Below, piece by piece: positions 1 through 5,826 of a stretch of 7,802 bases of DNA. The stretch is from positions 1 through 7,802 of the forward strand of contig DASWJP010000144.1 of the NCBI GenBank assembly GCA_036397065.1. Direction: 5' to 3'. The position numbers and the translations under genes were made by a program. Source of the DNA: JAJFGI01 sp036397065. Its GTDB lineage: Bacteria; Pseudomonadota; Alphaproteobacteria; Kiloniellales; J153. The stretch's first letter is position 1. Each line of letters begins with the position of its first letter. The notes below the pieces were generated by a model. It saw only the letters and a list, made by a program, of their open reading frames with translations, had not been told where the DNA came from and did not search any database.

Positions 1-118
1 GCTCCCGCCCTGTCACCGCGCCCAAAGTTCGATCGTGCCGGTAGACATAATACAGATGGGCCGCTCGGGCCATCAGGAAACGGCCCCGGCGGGCGCGGGC
101 CCGGAAAAGCAAGGGATA

Positions 119-841
119 TCAGTGCAAGCGGCGGGCGACGGTTTTTTGATACATGCCGGCGAAATAGGTTTCCTTGGACCAGGAGAATCGCGTCGGCTCG
201 CCGGCGAAATCGCGGATCTCGCGGGTCCACAGGGCCTTGGCAAACGGCTCCAGCTTGTCGAACACCAGGCTCATGGCCGGCCTCAGCGGATGCGCCCGGT
301 GCGGCCGATGGTAGTCGACGAAGATGACCCTGCCGCCGGGAGCGATGCAGCCGAGCAAGGCGTCGATAACCTTGCGCTTGTAACCATCAGGCAACTCATG
401 GAGCAGGAAGAAACAGCTTACAGCGTCATAATCGCCGTCCAGATCGACGGCATCGCGAACACAAGCCCGCGCATTCGGAAATGGCCGCAACTTGCGGCGG
501 CAGTTGGCGACCTGCAACGGCGCCACATCGGCCACGTGCAAGGACCCGGCCGCCCCCACGTGGGCCGCAAGGCGCGGCGAGAAGTCACCGTAAACGCAGG
601 CTGGCTGCAGCACTCGTTCACCAGGTTGCACCTCGGCCAAGGTGGCGCGGAGAAGCTTGCCGTAATTGCCCCACAGGATCGCCGAAACAACCCACGGGCG
701 ATCGAGCAAGGTTAAGTTACGCGGGCTTAAATAGGCCCACGAATAGACATCTTCGAGATAGGCCGGCAAGTCGGGAACAATCCCGCCCATATGCAGCAGA
801 GGGCGCCCGTCTCTTTTGAGCGAGACAAGATTGTCGGTCAT
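119..841 (-). CDS. rquA: RquA, rhodoquinone biosynthesis enzyme (methyltransferase-fold)
   Basis: 240 aa. RquA converts ubiquinone to rhodoquinone, the low-potential quinone used in anaerobic respiration such as fumarate reduction. Published work describes an unusual SAM-dependent amino transfer rather than methylation. What is seen: a class I methyltransferase-like core in which the usual glycine-rich motif I is replaced by VLQPACVYGDFS (res 77-88), followed by FLLHELP (145-151), VDYHRP (175-180) and a C-terminal FDKLEPFAKALW (194-205). Together with YSWAY (33-37) these match my recollection of RquA rather than UbiE/UbiG. Start: an ATG at 841-839 overlaps the TGA of the upstream NapC-type gene (ATGA), implying translational coupling. 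A longer reading back to 1015 would add 58 residues that overlap the haem gene in another frame and do not resemble the family. It is the last gene of the three-gene operon. A generic SAM methyltransferase is the main alternative. Confidence 0.85.
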   Translation of the reverse strand: MTDNLVSLKRDGRPLLHMGGIVPDLPAYLEDVYSWAYLSPRNLTLLDRPWVVSAILWGNYGKLLRATLAEVQPGERVLQPACVYGDFSPRLAAHVGAAGSLHVADVAPLQVANCRRKLRPFPNARACVRDAVDLDGDYDAVSCFFLLHELPDGYKRKVIDALLGCIAPGGRVIFVDYHRPHRAHPLRPAMSLVFDKLEPFAKALWTREIRDFAGEPTRFSWSKETYFAGMYQKTVARRLH

Positions 842-1425
842 TGTGCCGACTTGTTTCCCTGTGAGGATTTTTCGAGGAAGCTTTCTCGCGGCTCCACCTC
901 GTCGTGCACCAGGTTGTAGTGGCAGGCGATGCAGGTCATGCCGGATTCGCGTGCCTCGGCATGCTGCACCTGGCCGCGCTTTTTTTCCGGCTTGATGGCA
1001 TCCTGGTTGTGACAACTGCGGCAGGTGACGCTGTCGTTCGCCAGCATCCAGTCGCGCACGGCGTACGCCAATTCGGGCCGCCTCTCCTGCCAGACCGCCG
1101 GGTCATCGTAGTCGTAGCGAATCTGGCCATAGAGATCTTGAACGCCCTTGACCACATGGGTCCAGGTGGCCGGCACCAGGCCCTTCGGGATGTGACAATC
1201 GGCGCAGCCAGGGATTACACCGCCGGATCGCATCCGGTGGGTCGATGTCAAGAAGGTCTCGCTCTTGGCGATGTATTCGCCGGTCAGATGGCAGGAGGTG
1301 CAGAACTTATCGGTGTTCGTGTAATGGTCCATCTGCTCGGCGCCGAGAACCAAGGCAACGCCGACGACAACACCGATGAGCAGAGTCACAATTGTGGCGC
1401 CGGTCAACCACTTGAAGATTCGCAC
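838..1425 (-). CDS. NapC/NirT-family tetrahaem cytochrome c, membrane quinol dehydrogenase
   Basis: 195 aa. Proteins of this family (NapC, NirT, CymA, NrfH) oxidise membrane quinol and pass electrons to periplasmic partners. Seen: a short cytoplasmic N-terminus and one membrane helix (about res 8-29), then four CXXCH haem c sites: CTSCH (42-46), CADCH (74-78), CRSCH (135-139) and CIACH (165-169), with a candidate distal His at 174 (NLVH). The size and 2+2 haem spacing fit the four-haem NapC/NrfH type, with no extra pentahaem extension. The start is GTG at 1425-1423, preceded by a G-rich Shine-Dalgarno (six Gs at 1438-1433). It lies about 107 nt downstream of the DOMON-type cytochrome gene and overlaps rquA by 4 nt. 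The neighbours suggest it feeds the periplasmic cytochrome and draws on (rhodo)quinol; that role is inferred. No specific gene symbol is justified. Confidence 0.9.
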   Translation of the reverse strand: MRIFKWLTGATIVTLLIGVVVGVALVLGAEQMDHYTNTDKFCTSCHLTGEYIAKSETFLTSTHRMRSGGVIPGCADCHIPKGLVPATWTHVVKGVQDLYGQIRYDYDDPAVWQERRPELAYAVRDWMLANDSVTCRSCHNQDAIKPEKKRGQVQHAEARESGMTCIACHYNLVHDEVEPRESFLEKSSQGNKSAQ

Positions 1426-1481
1426 AAGAACACCCCCCAGGTTTGGACAAATCTAATCCAACTCGTGACTCGGCAAGAGAA

Positions 1482-1524
1482 CCAGTCCTTTCCCCGCCGA
1501 TAGACTCGGCGGGGAGGAGACTGG
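1482..1524 (-). terminator. Long intercistronic stem-loop (attenuator or mRNA-stabiliser)
   Basis: A near-perfect inverted repeat starts 8 nt past the stop codon of the upstream cytochrome gene. The inner arms TCCCCGCCGA (1491-1500) and TCGGCGGGGA (1506-1515) form 10 perfect pairs around a 5-nt loop. The outer arms CCAGTC (1482-1487) and GACTGG (1519-1524) add 6 more, separated by a 3x3 interior region. On the transcribed (minus) strand it is followed by TTCTCTT, which is only moderately T-rich, so it is not a textbook intrinsic terminator. Because napC-type and rquA genes follow in the same direction, partial termination or protection of the upstream mRNA against 3' decay is likelier than full termination. 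Its effect on expression is inferred. Confidence 0.65.
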
Positions 1525-1532
1525 CCGGTGGG

Positions 1533-2864
1533 CTAATTCACCTTGGTGGCTTCGATGTCACCCTTGGCACCAAAGCCGATGCTCAGCGGAAACGCCACAT
1601 GGTGGAAGCGCGTGGTGACGTTATCGTCGTGCACCGCGAAGCCGAATGTATACGCATTGCCGATCTTGAGGATCTTGTCGTCCTCCGGATGGCCGGTATC
1701 CAAACGGCGGGTGAAGAGAACGGTCCATGTGCTGCCCTGCCAGGAGCCTTTGACATCCGTGTTGTCGGCGGCGGAGTCCTTGGCATCCGCCCGGCTGAGC
1801 AGACGGCCAGGTAGGACATCTTCCTCTTTCCACCCGGCGTTTGCATCATAGGCTACGGCATTCTCCTCGCGGATCATGGCGAAAGGCTTGGTTGGATCAC
1901 CGATGTCGGCGACTGTGATCGACTTCATGCCGACCTTGCTGGCATCGAACATGTACTTCGGAGTCATGGTCTTGCGGTCGACGTTCCAGCTAAAAGGATT
2001 CTTGCCCTTATCGAATAGCCGGTATTCGAGGACATAACCGTCATCGGCCATGCCGACCGGGTTGCTGCGTGCGGCGCGCCATTGCATCAGGTCGACGAAG
2101 CCGCCGGCCGCCTTGATCTTGGCGATCTCTTCCGGCGATTTGGTCTTGTCCCAACTGGCCATGTCGTCGGTGCGCGAGGCCGGCAGATACTTGCGGATAT
2201 CGCTTTCCTTCAGGCCGGCATCGCCGAACACGGCATGTGCCTTCACGGCGTCCTTGCCCGCCTCGTTCCCCATGTCGCGCATGCCGCTGTGGCAACTCAG
2301 CCAGCAGCCTTGTGCCGCGAAATTGGGCACCGATCCGTCATCGATCATGATCGCCAGGCGGTCCTCGTAGAGCGGCGGCTCCTTGCCGCTGCGCACCTTG
2401 TCGCTGGATTTGGGGCCGCCCATGAAGACCCACTTCTCGCCGTCGAAGCGGATGTAGTCATGCATCTGGCCGGGCCGGTCCATGTTGGTCTTCCACTGGA
2501 GGCGGAAGTAAGCATTCTCCTGATCGTAGGCGACCTGCACCGCCAGATCGATGACCCCGTTCTTGCCCGCGATCGGATTCGGCTCCAGGCGCTTGCCAGC
2601 GACAATCAGATTACCAATCTCCTGCTCTTCGCCTTCGTGGCACGAGACGCATGCATCACCGGCGGCGACTTTCTTGTCGGCACGCTTGTGCTCAGGACTG
2701 AGCAGCCAGTCGAGCCCCGACTGGCCGGGATAGAACAACTTGACCGTCTTGGTCGGCACTGCCGACCAATCGCTCGGCGAAGCCGCCAGCGCCGGCATGG
2801 CGAAACTTGCCGCCAATGCGATCGTCGCGGAGATCGCCGAAGCTCTTAGGTAAGATCGTATCAT
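1533..2864 (-). CDS. Periplasmic cytochrome with ethylbenzene-dehydrogenase-type haem-binding domain
   Basis: 443 aa with a signal peptide (res 1-27, cleavage after PALA). Seen: an N-terminal haem c site CVSCH (72-76), then a DOMON-like beta domain recognisable from LAVQVAYDQENAYFRLQW (107-124) and a C-terminal GFAVHDDNVTTRFHHVAFP (408-426). This pattern is typical of ethylbenzene dehydrogenase-related/cytochrome c-552 haem-binding proteins (Pfam EB_dh type). In the middle is CWLSCH (187-192), a CX3CH variant that may bind a second haem c. His412, His421 and His422 are candidate haem ligands. Start: ATG 2864-2862 has GGGAGGG 6 nt upstream; an ATG five codons earlier at 2879 lies inside that Shine-Dalgarno region and is rejected. 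It is the first gene of the operon, so it is the probable partner that accepts electrons from the NapC-type protein. No catalytic molybdenum subunit is seen nearby, so the substrate or terminal acceptor is unknown. Confidence 0.82.
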   Translation of the reverse strand: MIRSYLRASAISATIALAASFAMPALAASPSDWSAVPTKTVKLFYPGQSGLDWLLSPEHKRADKKVAAGDACVSCHEGEEQEIGNLIVAGKRLEPNPIAGKNGVIDLAVQVAYDQENAYFRLQWKTNMDRPGQMHDYIRFDGEKWVFMGGPKSSDKVRSGKEPPLYEDRLAIMIDDGSVPNFAAQGCWLSCHSGMRDMGNEAGKDAVKAHAVFGDAGLKESDIRKYLPASRTDDMASWDKTKSPEEIAKIKAAGGFVDLMQWRAARSNPVGMADDGYVLEYRLFDKGKNPFSWNVDRKTMTPKYMFDASKVGMKSITVADIGDPTKPFAMIREENAVAYDANAGWKEEDVLPGRLLSRADAKDSAADNTDVKGSWQGSTWTVLFTRRLDTGHPEDDKILKIGNAYTFGFAVHDDNVTTRFHHVAFPLSIGFGAKGDIEATKVN

Positions 2865-2927
2865 CAAGTACCCTCCCATTTAACGGGTGCACCCTCGCAG
2901 GCAAATCCCAAATGTAGCTTTTGTATT

Positions 2928-2946
2928 GATGCCAGGAGCAGGCATC
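2928..2946. repeat. Inverted repeat in the divergent promoter region
   Basis: GATGCC (2928-2933) and GGCATC (2941-2946) are perfect 6-nt arms around a 7-nt spacer. The dyad continues outward as ATT/AAT if one base (2947) is looped out. It lies between the FNR-like box and the start of the cytochrome operon, where the promoter core would be expected if the box activates from around -41. It could be an operator for a second regulator or chance; I do not recognise a known consensus. Confidence 0.3.
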
Positions 2947-2953
2947 CAATTCC

Positions 2954-2967
2954 ATGATCTGGATCAA
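2954..2967 (-). promoter_or_regulatory. FNR/Anr-type binding box
   Basis: ATGATCTGGATCAA matches the FNR consensus TTGAT-N4-ATCAA at 9 of 10 defined positions; read on the minus strand it is TTGATCCAGATCAT. Its centre is about 96 nt upstream of the cytochrome start codon and about 65 nt upstream of the divergent glycosylase gene. A class II FNR promoter would put the minus-strand transcription start near 2919, but I cannot point to a strong -10 box there. Anaerobic activation by an FNR/FixK/Anr-type regulator would suit an operon containing rquA. Orientation is assigned by that argument only, since the site is nearly symmetric. Confidence 0.55.
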
Positions 2968-3025
2968 TGGCCGAAAAGCTATGTAACCGGGTGCCGCCAT
3001 GACGGCTTGGTGCTAGAGTTCCCGC

Positions 3026-3847
3026 ATGCACACGGACCGCGAAGAGCTGTTGGCGGCGCTCAATTGGCAGATCGAAGCCGGGGCCGATGAAGCGATCGGC
3101 AACGCGCCGATCAATCGCCTGGCCCCGCCGCGCCGCTCGGCCCCGGTCCAAGTACCATCGGTCCAAGCAACATCGATCCGAGCAGGATCGGCGCCAACAC
3201 CGGCGCTGGTTTCCAACGATGCCTCGCTGGCTTCGGCGCGGACGCTGGCGACCGGCGCCGGCACGCTGGAGGAATTGCGCGCGGCCCTGGGTGTCTTCGA
3301 GGGTTGCGCCTTGAAGCAGACCGCCATGAACCTGGTTTTCGCCGACGGCAATCCGAAGGCCAAGCTGATGGTGATCGGCGAAGGCCCCGGCGCCGAGGAG
3401 GACCGCCAGGGCCTGCCCTTCGTCGGCGTCTCCGGCCAGTTGCTCGACCGCATGCTCGCGTGCATCGGCCTGGACCGCACCAAGGCGTACATCACCAACG
3501 TGCTGTTCTGGCGGCCGCCGGGCAACCGGACCCCGACGCCGAGCGAAATCGCCGCTTGCCTGCCCTTTGTCGAGCGGCACATCGAGCTGGTCGATCCGGA
3601 CTATCTGCTGCTGGTCGGCGGCATCTCGGCCAAGACCCTGCTCGGCCGCGGTGAGGGCATTTTGAAGCTGCGCGGCCGCTGGGCCCACTATCAGCACGTC
3701 GGCATGGCCCGGCCGATTCCGGCCATGGCCAGCCTGCATCCCGCCTACTTGCTGCGCCAACCGGCACAAAAACGCTTGGCCTGGCGCGATTTTCTGGCCC
3801 TGCAGGCGGCCATGCGGTCGGGCAAGGATCCGCTGCTGGCGAAATAA
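3026..3847 (+). CDS. Uracil-DNA glycosylase, family-4-like, lacking two Fe-S cysteines
   Basis: 273 aa, predicted cytoplasmic. It would remove uracil from DNA to start base-excision repair. Seen: an Ala/Pro-rich variable N-terminus (about 1-80), then the glycosylase fold with motif 1 GEGPGAEED (118-126), PFVG (131-134), RPPGNRTPTP (163-172) and motif 2 HPAYLL (238-243). Family 4 enzymes normally hold a [4Fe-4S] cluster with four Cys. Here Cys94 and Cys178 are kept, but the first position is Phe91 (FEGC) and the third is Trp162 (FWRPP), so a standard cluster is unlikely. There is no KRRIH-type loop as in UDGX. The ATG at 3026 lies in a weak ribosome-binding context (TAGAG upstream). It is divergent from the respiratory operon and followed by slt after about 110 nt. 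The fold assignment is secure; catalytic activity is inferred from the family. Confidence 0.85.
   Translation: MHTDREELLAALNWQIEAGADEAIGNAPINRLAPPRRSAPVQVPSVQATSIRAGSAPTPALVSNDASLASARTLATGAGTLEELRAALGVFEGCALKQTAMNLVFADGNPKAKLMVIGEGPGAEEDRQGLPFVGVSGQLLDRMLACIGLDRTKAYITNVLFWRPPGNRTPTPSEIAACLPFVERHIELVDPDYLLLVGGISAKTLLGRGEGILKLRGRWAHYQHVGMARPIPAMASLHPAYLLRQPAQKRLAWRDFLALQAAMRSGKDPLLAK
3146..3190 (+). repeat. Imperfect 15-nt tandem repeat within the glycosylase linker
   Basis: Three consecutive 15-nt units, GTCCAAGTACCATCG, GTCCAAGCAACATCG and ATCCGAGCAGGATCG, keep the reading frame and encode VQVPS, VQATS and IRAGS. They fall in the non-conserved linker ahead of the glycosylase fold, consistent with in-frame slippage expansion of a disordered segment. 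Confidence 0.6.
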
Positions 3848-3960
3848 GTGTTAACGCGATCTTCACCCGCGCCGCCGATGCTCGGGATTAACGGCGTGCG
3901 GGCATCTAGTTGCCCTAGCGGCGCGCGTTGGTTAACGTGAGCCCTAACACAGGGGGCATT

Positions 3961-5826
3961 TTGCAGGTTGGATCCGGCCGCGGGCGGAGGCTCATAGGCG
4001 GGCTGGCAGTGGTTTTGACCACCGCGGCCTTGGCCGTGTCGGTGCCGGCCGCTGCCGAACCGGCCCTGCCCCCGCAGACGGCCGCGGCCCTTCCCGGCAC
4101 CGTGGTCGTCGAGGGACTGCCGCAAGTCCTCTCCCCGGCGGATGCACAGACCTACCGCGATATCTTCAGCTTGCAGGAACAAGGCAAGTGGCAAGCGGCG
4201 GATCAGCGCATCGCGGCCCTGACCGACCGGCGCCTCATGGGCCACGTGCTGGCGCAACGCTACCTGCACCCGACCGCCTATCGGTCCAAGTACGTCGAGC
4301 TGCGCGATTGGCTGGCCGACTACGCCGATCATCCGGATGCGGGGCAGATCTACAAGCTGGCTGTGAAGCGCAAGCCCGCCAACACCAAGATGCCGCGGGC
4401 GCCGATCACACCGCGCTTTTCCGCGCCACCGGCGAGCGTCAGCAGCAGCGCCTCCTACCGTTCGAGCAAAAATCTGAGCCGTGTCGACCGGCGCAAGGCG
4501 GCACAGATCATGCGCCAGGTGCGGCGCAATGCCCTGAGCACCCGGCTGACCGCCAGCGAGCAACTGCTGGCCAGCAAGCAGGCGAAAAAGCTTCTCGATC
4601 AGGTCGAAATCGACGAGGGCTACTCTGAGATCGCCGCCGCCTGGTTCTACTATGGCAAGGACCAGCACGCCTATGATTTGGCGGACGCGGCGGCGCGGCG
4701 GTCGGGCGAGTTGGCGCCGATCACCCACTGGACCGCCGGCCTTGCCGCCTGGCGGCTGGGGCGGCTGGAGGACGCGGCCTGGCACTTCTCGCGCCTGGCG
4801 CTCTCCGAGAATGTCTCCCGATGGAACGCGGCGGCCGGCGCCTATTGGGCGGCGCGCGTCAGTCTGCGCCTGCGCAATCCGGCAGGCATGAGCGATTGGC
4901 TGAACCGGGCGGCGCGCTATCCGCGTACGTTCTACGGCCTGCTGGCCCAGCGGGCGCTCGGTCAACGGCCCAGTTTCAACTTTCATTCGAATCCGCTCGA
5001 TGGCGCCACGCTGGCGCGCCTCGAAGCCGCGCCGGACGCGGCCCGCGCCTTGGCGCTGATGCAGGTGGGCGAGCGGCAGCGGGCCCAGCGCGAACTGAGC
5101 CGCCTGGATACGTGGGCCGATATGGAGTTCACCCGCGCCCTGTTGGCCCTGGCCGATGCCGCCGGCATGCCGGAGCTGGCTTTCCGCATCGGCCGCCGGC
5201 TGGCGGACTCCGATCACCCGGACGCGGACAGCGGCGGGTTGGACGTGGCCCTCTACCCGATCCCGCCGTGGCAGCCGCGCTCCGGCTTTACCGTCGACCG
5301 GGCGCTGGTTTATGCCTTGGTGCGCCAGGAGTCGGCCTTCAATCCGACCGCCAAGAGCCCGGATGGCGCCCATGGCCTGATGCAGCTGCTGCCGAGCACC
5401 GCCAGCTTCATCGCCCAGGATCGCGGTTTCCGCAATCGCAAGCGGCAAGAGCTCTATGATCCGGCGACGAATTTGGACCTGGGCCAGCGCTATATCGCGC
5501 ATCTGCTCAGCAACCCGGTGGTGCAGGGCGATCTGTTCCGCCTCACCACCGCCTACAACGGCGGGCCAGGCAATCTGAACAAGTGGCAGCGCAATATGGA
5601 TTATCAGAACGATCCGCTGCTGTTCATCGAGAGCCTGCCGTCGCGCGAGACGCGATTGTTCATCGAGCGGGTGCTGACCAATCTGTGGATCTACCGCATG
5701 CGCCTGGGTCAGCGGGTACCGTCCCTGGACGAGATTGCCGCCGGGGACTGGCCGCGCTACGTTGCCCTGGACAACGAACCGCAAAATTTGGCAACGAGCA
5801 CCGTTTACATCGATGACTCGCATTGA
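3961..5826 (+). CDS. slt: Soluble lytic murein transglycosylase (Slt70-type, GH23)
   Basis: About 621 aa; periplasmic. It cleaves the MurNAc-GlcNAc bond of peptidoglycan to give 1,6-anhydroMurNAc ends. Seen (numbered from TTG 3961): signal peptide (1-32, hydrophobic LAVVLTTAALAVSV, cleavage after PAAA); a long alpha-helical superhelix (about 60-420) with a Ser/Pro/Ala-rich insert encoded near 4400-4460; FYGLLAQRALG near 4931; then the catalytic domain with RQESAFNP (catalytic Glu457, codon 5329-5331), GLMQLLPSTA (472-481) and AYNGGPGN (531-538). Length is close to E. coli Slt70. Start: the frame is open from TTG 3928, but TTG 3961 follows AGGGGG (3951-3956) and gives a cleaner signal peptide; GTG 3937 is a third option. 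The 3' end overlaps moaB by 14 nt, so the two are probably co-transcribed. Confidence 0.88.
   Translation: MQVGSGRGRRLIGGLAVVLTTAALAVSVPAAAEPALPPQTAAALPGTVVVEGLPQVLSPADAQTYRDIFSLQEQGKWQAADQRIAALTDRRLMGHVLAQRYLHPTAYRSKYVELRDWLADYADHPDAGQIYKLAVKRKPANTKMPRAPITPRFSAPPASVSSSASYRSSKNLSRVDRRKAAQIMRQVRRNALSTRLTASEQLLASKQAKKLLDQVEIDEGYSEIAAAWFYYGKDQHAYDLADAAARRSGELAPITHWTAGLAAWRLGRLEDAAWHFSRLALSENVSRWNAAAGAYWAARVSLRLRNPAGMSDWLNRAARYPRTFYGLLAQRALGQRPSFNFHSNPLDGATLARLEAAPDAARALALMQVGERQRAQRELSRLDTWADMEFTRALLALADAAGMPELAFRIGRRLADSDHPDADSGGLDVALYPIPPWQPRSGFTVDRALVYALVRQESAFNPTAKSPDGAHGLMQLLPSTASFIAQDRGFRNRKRQELYDPATNLDLGQRYIAHLLSNPVVQGDLFRLTTAYNGGPGNLNKWQRNMDYQNDPLLFIESLPSRETRLFIERVLTNLWIYRMRLGQRVPSLDEIAAGDWPRYVALDNEPQNLATSTVYIDDSH

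Noticed and set aside
1..118. Possible start of another minus-strand gene after rquA (ATG at 73-71, open to the left edge, beginning MARAAHLYYVYRHD)
   Set aside because: Only 24 codons are visible, with no clear Shine-Dalgarno and no recognisable family. The GC-rich GGCCC/GGGCC arms (82-86 and 97-101) are too short and lack a T-run, so a terminator cannot be called there either.
842..1015. Longer N-terminus for RquA starting at 1015
   Set aside because: It would overlap 58 codons of the tetrahaem gene in another frame; the ATGA start at 841 gives the normal family length.
2082..2849. A 255-codon plus-strand open frame antisense to the periplasmic cytochrome
   Set aside because: The cytochrome frame has a signal peptide, haem site and Shine-Dalgarno; the antisense frame shows none of these.
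2864..3769. A 301-codon minus-strand open frame antisense to the glycosylase gene
   Set aside because: No recognisable domain and low-complexity Arg/Gln/Gly content; the plus-strand frame has family motifs.
3900..3915. Small hairpin GGGCA-TCTAGT-TGCCC upstream of slt, as a terminator for the glycosylase gene
   Set aside because: Only 5 bp and no following T-run; the surrounding gap has no convincing terminator.
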